A stretch of 64,000 nt of DNA from UBA1737 sp964541525. Its GTDB lineage: Bacteria; Bacillota_I; Bacilli_A; ML615J-28; CAG-313. The stretch's first letter is position 1. The number at the start of each line of letters is the position of its first letter. The stretch lies in the NCBI GenBank assembly GCA_964541525.1, contig CAZIQF010000004.1, forward strand, positions 1 through 64,000. The letters are read 5' to 3'. The notes under the pieces were generated by a model. It saw only the letters and a list, made by a program, of their open reading frames with translations, made no database searches and was not told where the DNA came from. A program made the position numbers and the translations under genes. Positions 1 through 12,800 of this stretch are shown here, in pieces.

Positions 1-81
1 TATTTTGTAAAATTCATAAGTTAACATTTTTGAATATATCATATGTTAATCATAATTGGCAGAAATATGCTAACAATAATC

Positions 82-110
82 TTGTCAAAATAAGAATTAT
101 ATGGTATAAT
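82..110 (+). promoter_or_regulatory. Sigma-A type promoter for the 1097-codon gene
   Basis: TTGTCA at 82-87 and TATAAT at 105-110 are separated by 17 bp. A purine-rich ribosome site at 121-130 lies ten bases before the ATG at 141. Confidence 0.75.
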
Positions 111-140
111 TAGTAAAAAAAGGAAGAAGGTAAAAACTTT

Positions 141-3100
141 ATGAATATGGTATTATTAGGACTAGATATTTTAGTCTTTGCATCACTATTTTTAGCATTA
201 TTAGGTGGTTTAATTAGAGGCTTTGGTCGGACAATTAATAAAATTATTATCTTTTTAATTCCAGTTTGCCTATTATTTATTTTTATTAAACCAATTTCTA
301 ATAAAATTGTTAATCAAGAAATAGTATTGCCAACGCAAGTAGTAGAAATGTTGCCGGATGAAGTTCAAACGGAATTAGCAGCAGAATTATCTGGACCAAT
401 TTCGATTAAGCGAGTTATTGTTGAGGTAGTTGCCCATAATGTTTATCCGAATGATGCATCATTACAAGAATCATCCAAACTAGCAGATATGGTTGCAGCA
501 ATGTCAGAAATGATTATTATGATTGGTGTCTATTTAAGTGGCTTAGCTTTTATTGGTATTGCACGAATCATTATATCAATTATATTTGCGATCATTCGTA
601 AAATTTTAGGAATTAAAATTAAAAGAAAAGCCCATTTATTAGGAATGGCTGCGGGAGTAGTTAATTTTGTAATCACATTCGTTTTAATCTTTTTACCAAT
701 TTACGGAATATTATCGCTTACATCAATGGTTATTAAAGATGTTGATTATTATCAAACTGAACTAAATTTACAACAAACAACAGCGGAAGTTCAAACAGTA
801 GCTAATGAAAATGATGACTTATTACTAATTAGTGACACAATTGATAATTCATTTGTGAAAAAATATATTATTAGTCCAATTAGTGAAATTGTATGTAAAG
901 ATGAAGGTGCAACTTTTGATGCTATCTATGTTGGTAATGCGTTAACTTTTGAAACTGAAAATGGTCAAGTTAAGTTTTACGATGAATATAAAATTGTAAA
1001 AGATGCTTTTCCAACAATTGTAAAAATCTATAATATTGCATCAGGATTAAGTGATGGTGAAAATCTTATCAAGTTAAGTGATTTAACTGAAAATGATATT
1101 GATCAACTTGCTAATGTGTTGAAGAAGAGTAACTTATTAAGAGTAGCTTTACCAGCCATTGTGGAAGTAAGTTTATATAATTTAAGTAAAGAAGTTGAAA
1201 ATAATGAATTAATCCTTAAATTAAAAGATATTAATTGGGATCAAGAATTAGATAGTATCTCTGATATTATTACTGTAATCAAGAATCATTTAGATGTTGA
1301 AATTGATTCCACTTCGTTTGAAACGATTATTGCGAGCCCTGGTGTAGCAAATCTATTGAAAGATTTAATCAATAAAACATTAGATGTATCAAGTATTACC
1401 GATATTGTATTACCACTTGCAGTCGAACTATTAGAACAAGAACTAACAACACAAGAAGAATTTAAAAAATATGATTTAGATTTATCAGGTTTAAAACAAA
1501 TTGATTTTAATCAAGATGCAAAAGGACTAATTAATTGCATTTTCAATATTTATCAAATTTATTTAGACCTAAACATTAATTTTAGTGACTTAAAAGTAGC
1601 ATTAAATAATGAACAACTTCCAGAAAAAATTGAAGAAGCATTTAATACAGTCAAAGAATCGGTGATTATTACGGATATTATTTTGCCGATTGTGATTGAA
1701 TATACTGTTATTAAATTAAAAGAAGGACAAGGTATTGATATTGACTATGAATCACTAAAAGAAGTATCTTGGAGTAATAATTTATCAAGTATTGGTTCAG
1801 CCTTAAAGGAAATTGTTGAGGCTTATCAAGAATTAGACATAGATACAGATAACTTTAAAGGGGTTTTAGATAAACCTAATTTACCAACTGTTTTAGATGA
1901 TGTAATTAATCAAGTTCTTGCAGTTGAAGTTATTAAAGAATATTTATTACCAATTATAATGAATAATCTATGTGATAAATTAAGTGAAATGGAAAATTTA
2001 AAAGATTTTAATCTTGATTTTACTGAAATTAGAAAAGCTTCATGGCAAACTGAAATCATTATTTTTAAAGATACATTTAACGCATTTATTAAAATGTATC
2101 AAGGCTTAAAAATTGATCCAGAACATTGGAGTGATGTCTTAGATGATCCATCGCTTTCAACTTATATTAACGACATTATGACTAATGCGTTAAAATCAGA
2201 AATTATTAAAACATATATTGTACCTAACCTTGCAAGTAAATTAACAGCAATGATGAAAGATAATGGTAGCTTAAATTTAAGTTTTATGGAAGAAATTATC
2301 ACAACTGATAATATGATTACTTTACTTACTGATGATCTTGATAGCTTAATTAAAATTATGCAAAATTTAAAACAAATGAATATTTTTAAAGAAAATCAAG
2401 AAGCAGTTGATTTTAGTGATCCGGTAGTTCAAAACGCTTTAATCGAGATGATTAAGACTATCTTTGATTTAAAAATGATTGAAGGAAAAGAAGCAACTGT
2501 TGTTGACGGATTATTAACTACTTTTAATCTTCAATCACAATTAACAGGATTTGGTGTCACAATTGATTATAATAATGTTACAGATTGGGATAGCGAAATT
2601 GATAATTTATGTAATCTATTTATTAATATGATGTCACTTACTGGTGACTTAACTAGTTTTGATTTTAATGCTTTATTAAATAGTGATGCTCAAGAAGAAC
2701 AAGAATTAATCGCTGATATTGTATCTGGCGTAGCTGGAAGTCAATTATTTGGTGATTCAATGTATGATGTTATTAAACAAATGATTAATAATTATTCAAA
2801 TGAATTTGAAATTGAATTTACTGAAGCGGATAAAACAGCAATTGAAACAGAAACGACTTGGAAACAAGAAGTATTAACTATTTTTAAAATCTTAGAAGAT
2901 GGAAAAACACTTGCTAATAGCACCGATTATAAAACTTTAGACCCAGAATTAATTAAATCAATTATGCTTGATGCAAGTGATAGTGTTATTGCAAGTAAGA
3001 TTATCGGTAAAACATTAAATACACTATTTGTTGGTGTTATTGATCAAGATTTCACTAATCGAAAGGTATTAAGAGATAATGTTGATCTTGTATATAATGC

Positions 3101-3434
3101 GATTAAATTATCCAATATTTTAAGTGAACCAAGTTTTGATCTAAATGAAGAAGCAAATGTTAACGAATTAATTACAACAATTAATAATTTTGCAGATAAC
3201 GAAAATGTTACTTTAGTAAGTGATGTCTTAAATCAAATTGTTAATCCGGATACACCAATTGACATTACTAAAGATGATATTACTAAAACAACATCAACAC
3301 TTGAAGAAGTCATTGATGTTTATCAAGCATCTAGTAATCAAGAATCATTTAGCACTAGTGATTTACCTGCAGAATTAGCAACTAAAGTTGAAAATGATCC
3401 ATTACTAACAGCAATCTTAGGATTCTTCTTTTAA
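141..3434 (+). CDS. Large repeat protein with CvpA-like membrane N-terminus
   Basis: I see four hydrophobic segments at about residues 5-26, 33-50, 122-152 and 166-192, a layout like the CvpA (colicin V production) family, including the early LRGF-like stretch LIRGFGR. From about residue 260 to the end the protein is soluble, acidic, leucine/isoleucine-rich and built from tandem units of about 90 residues. The clearest units begin at the W of INWDQEL, the F of IDFNQDA, VSWSNNL and ASWQTEI, spaced 90-91 residues apart, and each contains a later LP(I/L) element such as YLLPI. No signal peptide, catalytic motif or wall anchor is visible. It has its own promoter and terminator. The next gene has the same design at four times the length, so the two look like paralogues. 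The CvpA resemblance is moderate; the function is unknown. The repeat region probably faces outside if TM4 exits the membrane, but this is inference. Confidence 0.9.
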   Translation: MNMVLLGLDILVFASLFLALLGGLIRGFGRTINKIIIFLIPVCLLFIFIKPISNKIVNQEIVLPTQVVEMLPDEVQTELAAELSGPISIKRVIVEVVAHNVYPNDASLQESSKLADMVAAMSEMIIMIGVYLSGLAFIGIARIIISIIFAIIRKILGIKIKRKAHLLGMAAGVVNFVITFVLIFLPIYGILSLTSMVIKDVDYYQTELNLQQTTAEVQTVANENDDLLLISDTIDNSFVKKYIISPISEIVCKDEGATFDAIYVGNALTFETENGQVKFYDEYKIVKDAFPTIVKIYNIASGLSDGENLIKLSDLTENDIDQLANVLKKSNLLRVALPAIVEVSLYNLSKEVENNELILKLKDINWDQELDSISDIITVIKNHLDVEIDSTSFETIIASPGVANLLKDLINKTLDVSSITDIVLPLAVELLEQELTTQEEFKKYDLDLSGLKQIDFNQDAKGLINCIFNIYQIYLDLNINFSDLKVALNNEQLPEKIEEAFNTVKESVIITDIILPIVIEYTVIKLKEGQGIDIDYESLKEVSWSNNLSSIGSALKEIVEAYQELDIDTDNFKGVLDKPNLPTVLDDVINQVLAVEVIKEYLLPIIMNNLCDKLSEMENLKDFNLDFTEIRKASWQTEIIIFKDTFNAFIKMYQGLKIDPEHWSDVLDDPSLSTYINDIMTNALKSEIIKTYIVPNLASKLTAMMKDNGSLNLSFMEEIITTDNMITLLTDDLDSLIKIMQNLKQMNIFKENQEAVDFSDPVVQNALIEMIKTIFDLKMIEGKEATVVDGLLTTFNLQSQLTGFGVTIDYNNVTDWDSEIDNLCNLFINMMSLTGDLTSFDFNALLNSDAQEEQELIADIVSGVAGSQLFGDSMYDVIKQMINNYSNEFEIEFTEADKTAIETETTWKQEVLTIFKILEDGKTLANSTDYKTLDPELIKSIMLDASDSVIASKIIGKTLNTLFVGVIDQDFTNRKVLRDNVDLVYNAIKLSNILSEPSFDLNEEANVNELITTINNFADNENVTLVSDVLNQIVNPDTPIDITKDDITKTTSTLEEVIDVYQASSNQESFSTSDLPAELATKVENDPLLTAILGFFF

Positions 3435-3440
3435 TTAATT

Positions 3441-3481
3441 AAAAAGATTTATAGATGTTTTTAGTCTATAAATCTTTTTTT
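3441..3481 (+). terminator. Intrinsic terminator after the 1097-codon gene
   Basis: The arm at 3441-3455 (AAAAAGATTTATAGA) pairs with TCTATAAATCTTTTT starting at 3465 and runs into a T-tract. Confidence 0.85.
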
Positions 3482-3803
3482 ATATTATTTTGCATACAAT
3501 AAAAATCATAATTAGATCGAATAAACATCCTACTTTTATCTGATGAAATATAACAATGTCTTGATTACTAAAGTTTCTTAAACTACTAGAAAAAGTAATT
3601 AAATATTTGTGATTATTGAATCATATAATAAGATAGTAAAGTTTTACTTTTAAGCCAAAAAATAACATTTTTTCTAGATAATTATTTCCTATTTTGGTAT
3701 TATTTTCAAAATAAAAAAGTCATTAATTTTTTAAAAAATCCCAAAAAATGGAAAATAAAATAAGTAAAATCTATTTTTTTGGTAAATTTTATTGTCCTAT
3801 TGC
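3482..3803. other. AT-rich intergenic stretch, no gene seen
   Basis: This stretch between the two giant genes is extremely AT-rich, with many A and T runs. I see no convincing open frame with a ribosome site, no RNA hallmark and no strong hairpin. Confidence 0.6.
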
Positions 3804-3832
3804 TTGCAAAAAAAAGCTATTTTTGGTAAAAT
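3804..3832 (+). promoter_or_regulatory. Promoter for the 4390-codon gene
   Basis: TTGCAA at 3804-3809 and TAAAAT at 3827-3832 are separated by 17 bp. The ribosome site AGAGGTGA is at 3856-3863, six bases before the ATG at 3870. Confidence 0.65.
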
Positions 3833-3869
3833 AAACGAGTAAAGTCATAAATAAAAGAGGTGAATTACA

Positions 3870-6800
3870 ATGATGGATTTTAATCTGATATTATTACTAG
3901 TCGGAGTGGGATTACTTGTACTAGTAGTAGTATTTGCACTTTTGGGCTTTTTTGCAGGTCTTAAAAAAGAACTTAAGTGTACAGCCATTGCTTTTGTGCT
4001 AATCGCTTTAGCATTATTAGTATATGGTGATCCTTCAACATTTCTTAACGCTAGCGTTAATTCGTTGAAGGGACTTCTATCAGATGTTCCAGCAACAGCC
4101 GAAACAATTTGGGATTATGTTGTATTTCTAGCCCAAACTAATGTTCCTGGTGGAGCTGAAATATTTGTAGAAGGAAGTAAATCATATGCCTTTTTATATG
4201 ATGTTGTAGGTGGCGTAGCACGTGGTGTTATGCTATTAGTGGGAACACTAATGATTTTTATAATTACTCTAATTGTAAATGGTATTTTTAGATTAGTTAC
4301 AAGAATCGTTTCCTGCAGCAAAGCTAAAAAGAAAGCTGCATCAGGTGAAGTTGAAAAACAACCAGAACCTGATAAAAACGTTCCAGATAACGTTTTAGTA
4401 GCTAAAAGTGAAGCTGGTGAAGCAGAAGGGGTAGTTATTTCTACCAATAAAGTTCCAGAAAGTAATAAAAAGTCTAAACATCGTGGTTGGGCAGCATTAC
4501 TTGCTGGTGTTCGTTGTGTAGTAGTAATTTTATTCTTATTCGCACCAATTTCGGGCATATGTACAGTTTTAGATAGTATTAGTCCTAAAACTGAAGAATT
4601 AATTAATGATGTTCTAACTGGAGAAAACACACAAACTGCAACATCTGAAACTGCTTTAGATATCGCTTTAGATTTTAAAGATTCTTATTATGATAGTGCA
4701 GTTGGTATGTTTGTTGAAAGTTCTGCATTCTTCTTTGATGAATCAATCAGTACTAAATTATTTGATGATGCATTTAAAATTGAAACTGATACAGAAAACA
4801 TTAAAATTCGCGAAGAAATTTTAGTTGTCTTAAATGCAGTTAATGCTTTAGAAGGTAATATTAAGTTTGATTCATTAAGTGAAAAAGAACTAAACGGAGC
4901 GTTAGATGCATTAAAAGATTCTAAACTTATCGTAGCAGCAATGCCTGTTGCTTTAGAAGTTGCTTATTATTTACCACTTGATGATAATAATAACACTTTA
5001 GGTGCTTATTTAAGCGCTGCTAGTCAACAAGCTGCTTTCTTACAATTAAGAAATGCTGATTGGGATAAAAATATTGAAATATTATTAGACACAGTTAAAG
5101 AAGCTTATAAATTAGGCTTCTTAGATGAAGACTTTAATGTCTTAACAATGGATGATAAAGTACTAAAAGATGTTGTTAATGTACTTAGTCAATCTGATGT
5201 TGTTTGCTCACTATTAAATATTGCTGTTCCAACTGCACTTAATGTAAAACAAATTACAGATGTTATTGGTAAACTTCCTAAAAATCCGGATATGAGCGTG
5301 ATGAATTGGAAAGAAGAATTAAATGCAATTATCGATATTTATGCAACTTTCCAAGAATTAGAAATCACATCACTTGAAGGTATTGATACAAATCAATTAG
5401 TAAGTGATATCTTAAATAATGATGAACAGTTTGATATCGTTGCAAACATCGTTGCTCAAGTATTTAAATTACAACTAGTAGAAGAAGTTGCGTTAGATGT
5501 CGCATTTAACTATGTTGCTAATATTTCTAACGTTAAAGATGCTGGTTATAAAGTTACTAAAGCAGTTCGAGAATTAGCTGATTTAGATTGGGAAAATGAT
5601 ATTGTAGCGTATTTAGAAGCAGTTAAACTTGCATTACCAATGCTTGATTTCAAAGATGGTTTAAAACCTAATGTTAATCCTTTAGCATTAGATGTTGATA
5701 TCTTAAATCAAGTAGTTAACAAATTATTTGAAACTGAATCATTCGAAAAGATTTTACCAATTGCTACTAATGTAGCACTTGCATTACCTGCTGTTCAAAA
5801 ATTAACAGGTGAATACAAAGTAACTATAGATACTTCAAAAATTGATTGGAAAAAAGACTTTACAACATTAGTATCAATTTATGAAGAATTCTTAAAACTT
5901 GGTATTACTAGTTTTGATGAAGTTACAAAAGATGTATTAAAATTTGCAAATGAAACATTTAGTTCTGCATATGACACTGTTGCTGTTTCTAACATTTTAA
6001 ACAAACTTGCAACACTTGATTTATTTACGAATGTTGTTGTTCCATTTGGAAATAGTTATGCAAAACAACTTTTATCGACTAAAGAATTTGATCCAAGCTT
6101 TATTGAATTATTAGATTTAACTACTCTTTCAGTATCAGCATGGCAAGAAGATTTTAGTGAAATTGTCAAGGTTGCAGTAAATGTTAATGAATTATGTGGA
6201 TTTAAATTTGATCTTAAATCGATGGATTTATCTGAAGCAGGAATTGCTGAAATCAAACAAGCATTAACATCGGTATTAAACTTAAACTTATTAAAAGATG
6301 ATTCATTCAAAAACGCATTAGTAAAACAAGTATTAACACTTACAAAAGTATTTGATGCTGAAGTTATAGAAGAAATGAACTTTGATAGTGTTGCTTGGCT
6401 AGATGGTGAATTAAATGAACATGATAATTTACAAGCATTATTAGATTGTGTAAGTAATCTTTCTAGTTTAAAAGGTGTTGATCTAAACAATGTAAAATTT
6501 GATTTTAATCAATTACTTTCTAGTCAAGACTTTGTTGATGTAGTTATCTCTGCTTTAGAAGTAGTTGCTGATTCTAATCTAATCTTAGAAATTTTCCCTG
6601 CAGCTATTGATAAATTTGTTATTCCACAACTTGAAAAACTTGATGATGAAGATGGTACATTGAATGATATCATTAATCATCTTGAATCTAAAGAATTAGT
6701 TGAAGAAGTTCAAAAATTAGTTGTTGCATTCAAATCTGCAATTGATTTAGGTGTATTTGATGTATCAAAAGATGGTCTTAACGCTATTCATTTTGAAAAC

Positions 6801-9800
6801 ACCGATGCAATGAAAACAATCATTAATGCAATCTTTGATTCAAAAATTTTAGAAGGTTATGAAGCAAGAGTAATTAGACTTGCACTTAAACTTACTAAGA
6901 TTTTCCCTGATTTAGAAAAAGGTGCATTTGAAGGTATTGATTTTGATCGTGAACAACAAATTTTAATTCGTTTTATTAATAACTTAGAAGTAGTATTACA
7001 AGATCCTGATTTCTTAGTATTTAAAGATGGTGTATTCCAATTATACAAAGAATTCTATACTAAAGATGAAACTCTAGATGCATTCTTAAATGGTTTATAT
7101 ACTTTATTTGGTAAATATAGTGAAACTGAAGAAACAAGTGGTTCTAAACTAATCGAAACATTATTACCACTTATGGTTGAAAAATATGTATTACCTGCTG
7201 TTCCTGAAAACTTAAAAGATTTAGTTGAAATCTTTGATTTAGAAGAACCTAATAAAGTTGCACTTGCAAGCGATGTTCGCCGAATTATCTATGTTTTTGA
7301 ACTTGCTGTTGATATGAAAGTTCAACAATATCTTGTAGATAATGATTATGATTTCTCTCAATCATTTGATAATGTTAGTAAAATTGTTGAAGTATTATTT
7401 AACTTATATCATATTAGAGGTAATGAAGCAAAAGCTGTTGCATGGGCATTAAATTATGTTCAAAGTTCAGCTAAATTAGATATTGCTGAATTTACTGAAA
7501 GTGATTTCGCAGGAATTAACTGGAGTCAAGAAGTAGAAAATCTTCAAGCTATTGTCAAAAACGTATACGATATAGTTAATGCTAATGATATTGCAACAGT
7601 TAATAAACTTATTTCATTTGTTAAAGACAAAGCATACTTAAAAGAATCATTCTTAAATAATGATAATGCTGAACTTGCATTACAACTTGTTGAAAAAGTA
7701 TTTGGCTTACAAACTGTTGATCAAGTTCTTCCTGTTGGTTTGGAATATGTATTAAAACTTGCAAAAGATAAGAACTTTGATGTTTCATTTATTGGTGAAA
7801 ATATGACAGCTGAATTATTAGCAGAAGACTTAATTTCAGTTGTTGATGCGTTAAGAATTGCCGTATATGATTTAAATTTAATCGATTATTATCATGCTAA
7901 ATGGACTGGTGATTTACCTGAAATTGATCCAGTGCTTGAAATCTTAGATATTGTCTTTGACTTAAATTTAATCAATGGTCGTGAAAATCAATTATTACAA
8001 TTTGCAGTTGAAAAATTCTTACCTGCTAATGACTTTATTAAAGCTAGTGATTTAGACTTTAGTTTTGAATTTGACTTTGATTCAGAATGGGAAGTTATTA
8101 AAGATGCACTTAGAGTTGGATATAATTTATTACCACTTAACAATTTACATACAATTGATGATGTAAAGGCATTTATTAGCGAAAAGCAATATATGCCAGT
8201 TACTAACTTATTATCTGATGAAAACTTACTTGCAGTAGCTGATTTACTAGATGTATTAAGTGAAAGTAAATTAGTTCAAGATGCATTAGTTGCAGCAATC
8301 AGAAATGGTGTTGAACTTGATAAAGTTGAAAAAATTGGTAATTTCCGTATCTTAAAGAACTTAAATAAACCTGAACTTGCAAGCGATATTAGAACAATTG
8401 CTGAAATTATTAGAGCAGCTGTTAAATTAGATGTTGTTACACTATACTTTGAAAAAGATATCGTTATTGATTATGACCAAGTTGCAACAATCTTAGATTT
8501 AGTAGCTGAACTTAATATTATCAATAAATGTGCTTCTTCAATTATTCCTGAAGTATTAAATTATGTTGTTAGTTCAAATGCAAATATCGAAATTAATCAT
8601 AAGTTTAGTAAAGCTGAATTTAACACAATTGACTTTAAAGAAGAATTCGCATTATTAGGTGATGTGTTAATTGAATGTGGAGAATTATTTAATTCAATTA
8701 ACTTAGATTCATTACAAGATGTATTAACATTCATTAAGAATGGCGATTACACTAATGAAATTGTTCTTACAACAGAAAATGTTAATAAATTACTTGGCGC
8801 TGTTGACTTACTTGTTCAAAGCAAATTATTAGCAGCAGTATCTGTAGGTGCATTAGACCTTGTAGTTAATCTTGCTGCTAAGAAAAATATTGATCTTTCA
8901 TTCTTAGATGGTATCTTAACTAATGAAGAATTAAGTTCTGACTTAGGTGTTATTGCAGAAATTTTACATAATGTTGTTGATTTCGGTGCTATTGAATATC
9001 TTCGCAATAAAGATATTGATCCACTTGAAATTGATTATGTGATCAATGCTGTAGCATTATTAGATGAATTAAATCTTCTTGCAAAAGCATCACCTGAATG
9101 GACTGCATTAGTTGCTGAAATTGTTGTTGATAAGTTAAAAGTAGACGTATCAATTCTTGCTAGTAGCTATGAACATATTGATTATTCAAAAGAAAACTTA
9201 TTATTACAACAAGCATTAAAAGAAATTGCTCAATTACTTGATAATGAAAACTTAGAAAGTATTAAAGAAATTCAAGAATATGTTACTAATAAGTACTTCA
9301 CTGATGTTAATGCATTTAATGATGGTGCTATTAATAATCTTCAAAATCTTGTAAGAATGGTAGCTCAAAGTGAAGTTATTAAAGTTAATCTTGTTAGTTT
9401 AGTTGAATTTGGTGCTAAAGCATTAGGTCAACAATTAAATATGGATTTATCATTTGTTGAAGGTAAATTTACAAATGAAGAACTTGCAAATGACATTAAT
9501 AAATTAGTTGATATTTCTGAATATGCTGTTGAATTTGGTGTTGTTGAACTTGTATTTAACAAAGATTTAGCTGTTATTGATTTACAACCAGTTATTGAAC
9601 TAGTTGCATTATTAGAAGAAGTTAACTTACTAGTTAAATGTAATAAAGATATTACTGCATTAGTATATAACAAAGTCTTACCAATGTTAGGTATTGATAA
9701 AGTAGTAGAAGTAAGTGAATTTGATGGTGTTGATTTTGCAAATGAAAATCAAGCATTAAGAAATGCTTTAAGAGCAATCAAAGGATTATTATATGAACTT

Positions 9801-12800
9801 GATTTAGAATCAATTGCTGATATTAAAGAATTCGTATCATCAAAAGCATATATGGAATCAGAAACTTATGTTCCACGTGTTTATACTTACTTATCAAGTC
9901 TAGCCGATGCATTAGTTGCATCAAAACTTGCTGCTTACACTCTTCCAATTGGCTTAAATTATGCAGTAGATAAACTTTCAAATGATAGTTTAGATATAAC
10001 ATTCTTAAAAGATGCTGTAACAGGTGAAGAACTTGCTGAAGATATTCGTACATTAGTTGATATTGCAAAATATGCGATTGAATTTGGTGCTCTTGATTTA
10101 GTAGTTAATAAAGAATTAAATGGCATTGATTTACAACCAGTTATTGAACTAGTTGCATTATTAGAAGAAGTTAATTTATTAGTTAAATGTAATAAAGATA
10201 TTACTGCATTAGTATTTAACAAAGTATTACCAATGTTAAATATTAATCAAGTAGTAAAAGCAAGTGACTTTGATGATGTTGATTTTGCAAATGAAAATCA
10301 AGTATTAAGAAATGCTTTACAAGCAATGAACCCATTATTAGATGAACTTAATCTAGAATCAATTGCTGATATTAAAGAATTTGTATCATCAAAAGCATAT
10401 ATGAAATCAGAAACTTATTCTGAACTTGTATATGATTGCTTGTCAAATTTAGTTGATGCCTTAGTAGAATCACAACTTGTTGCTTATGTTCTTCCAATCG
10501 GATTAGATTATGCAGTAGATAAACTTGCAGCAGCTAACTTAGATTTAACTTACTTAAAAGGTGAATTAACTGGTGAAGAACTTGCAAGCGATTTAAGAGT
10601 TGTTCTTGATGAAGTACTTTGGTGGTTAGAAACTGGTGAAGTTTTACAAGTTATTGAAACTAAAGCGATTAAACCATCACATTTAGATGATTTAGCAAAC
10701 ACATTAAATAACTTAGATAATACTAACCTTTATAATGTTGATCCACTTAAATTTATCGTTAATGTGACTAATTTTGCCGCAGCAAGTATTAATTATAGTG
10801 GACGTATTGATGAATCTTACTTTGATGGTATTTCTAATTGGCAAAAAGAAAATGAAAAACTTTATGCTGTAATTAGAGAAATTAATGACATTGTTGAAAC
10901 ATTTGGTGTAGAGCATGACATTTTATCACTTGAAAAATTACAAGAATTTGCTAAGAGTGGATTAAAGAATAAAGAAATTTACACAGAAGAATTATTAACA
11001 AGTGTTGAAGAAGTATTAAGAGCAATCGCTGATGCAAAAGTATTAGTTAGTGAATTAGTATTTGTTCATGAATATCTTGATGGTGTTCTTGCAACTAAGG
11101 GTATTTATATCGATTATACAATTGTTGAAGCTAATCTTCTTGCAAAAGACTTTGCTACACTAGCAGACTTTGTTGAAGCAGTTGTTGCTGTTGATGCTCT
11201 TGACTATGTATTAAATAATGGTAAATTAAATCAAAGATATGTTGAAAAATTTGCTGATGCTTTAGTAGATGTTCTTAATATGAATACTTTAAGTGCTGAA
11301 GGTGCTAAAGAAAAATTATTAGTTATGGTATTTGAAAAATTAGGTGTAAATGTAGCTTATAGTGATTTACATCCAATTGATTGGGATGCAGAATTAGTAG
11401 CACTTAAAGATATTATCTTATCTGCTAACGAAGCATTACATGCATTTGAATTAGATACTCTTGATTCATTTAAATCATTAAATCTTAAAGAATACTTAAA
11501 GATTAATGCTGATACTAATAAATACTTATGTATTATTGCTGAAGCATTAGAAGCAGTTGCAAGCAGTGAATTAGTTGAAAAACTAATATTACCACTTTCT
11601 GAAAAATATTTAGCAAGTGAAAGTCTTGCAGGAATTGCTGATTTACATAATATTTATAATGATGGTTCACAAGTTGTTAGTGATCTTAATAAATTAGCAA
11701 GTGCTGTTTATGGTATTGTTGATTTAGATTTAGATAGCTTTATTAATGCTGATAATCCTATCCCTTATGGAAATACTGAAGCTGTTAATAGTATTATTAG
11801 AGGTATATTTGGTTTAGATTATTTCAATAATGGTGATAACTTAATTAATTTAGTAGCTAAATTAACTAAGATGGACTTATCTGGTATTGATGCATCTGCT
11901 CTTGATTTAGCAGGTGATGGTGAATTATTAGTTGATATGTATGCTAACCTATTAACAATTCTATTAGATGATGAATTCTTCTTAAAAGATCGAACTGATC
12001 TTAAGAATATGGTTGTTGTAGTTAGATATTGGTCACAAGAACAATATGTAAATGCATTAAGAGCATCTATCAATGATTTATTCGATACATCAATTGTTAG
12101 AGAAACTAATGGTGCTATCTTCTTAGCATTAGTTCCAGTATTAAAGAATGCAGCTCCAGATATTTATGAAGCATTAGATCCTGAACGTTTAACTATTAGT
12201 GAATTAACTGCAGATGGTAATACAATCATCAATATTCTACGAGATGTATTGAATGCTAATATTAGTGAAATATTGAATGGATCATATTTCACAGAAGAAG
12301 TAGAATTATTATTAACAAATACAATCGATAGATTAAGTAATCTTAACTTACTTGCTGGTCGCGGTGCTGCTTTAGCTAATGCTATTGCAAATCGTTTCGA
12401 TTGTAAGAAAATTGGTAATATTGAATTCTATGCTGCTGATTATGATTTTGATGCAGTAGATTATTATAAAGATGCTGGATTATTAAATGATATTATTCAC
12501 GAAGTATTTAAATTCTTACGTAATCAAAATATTGTAACTAATAATGATTTAGTGGATTATGTTAACATCTTAAAATCTTCATTAAAAGATGAACTTATGG
12601 ATGATGCTAACTTAGAATCAATCAAATCAATTTTAGGTTATGCTGTTGAATTAACAATTGTTGAATACAATGGTCTACAACTTTATAACTTATTTGGTGA
12701 AGAAGCTCTTGCAAAAGTTACTAATGATAAACTTGCTGATTTAGAAAGTATTTATGCAAACGCTGTTGAGTTCCATGCTGATTTAGTTAAACTATATAAC

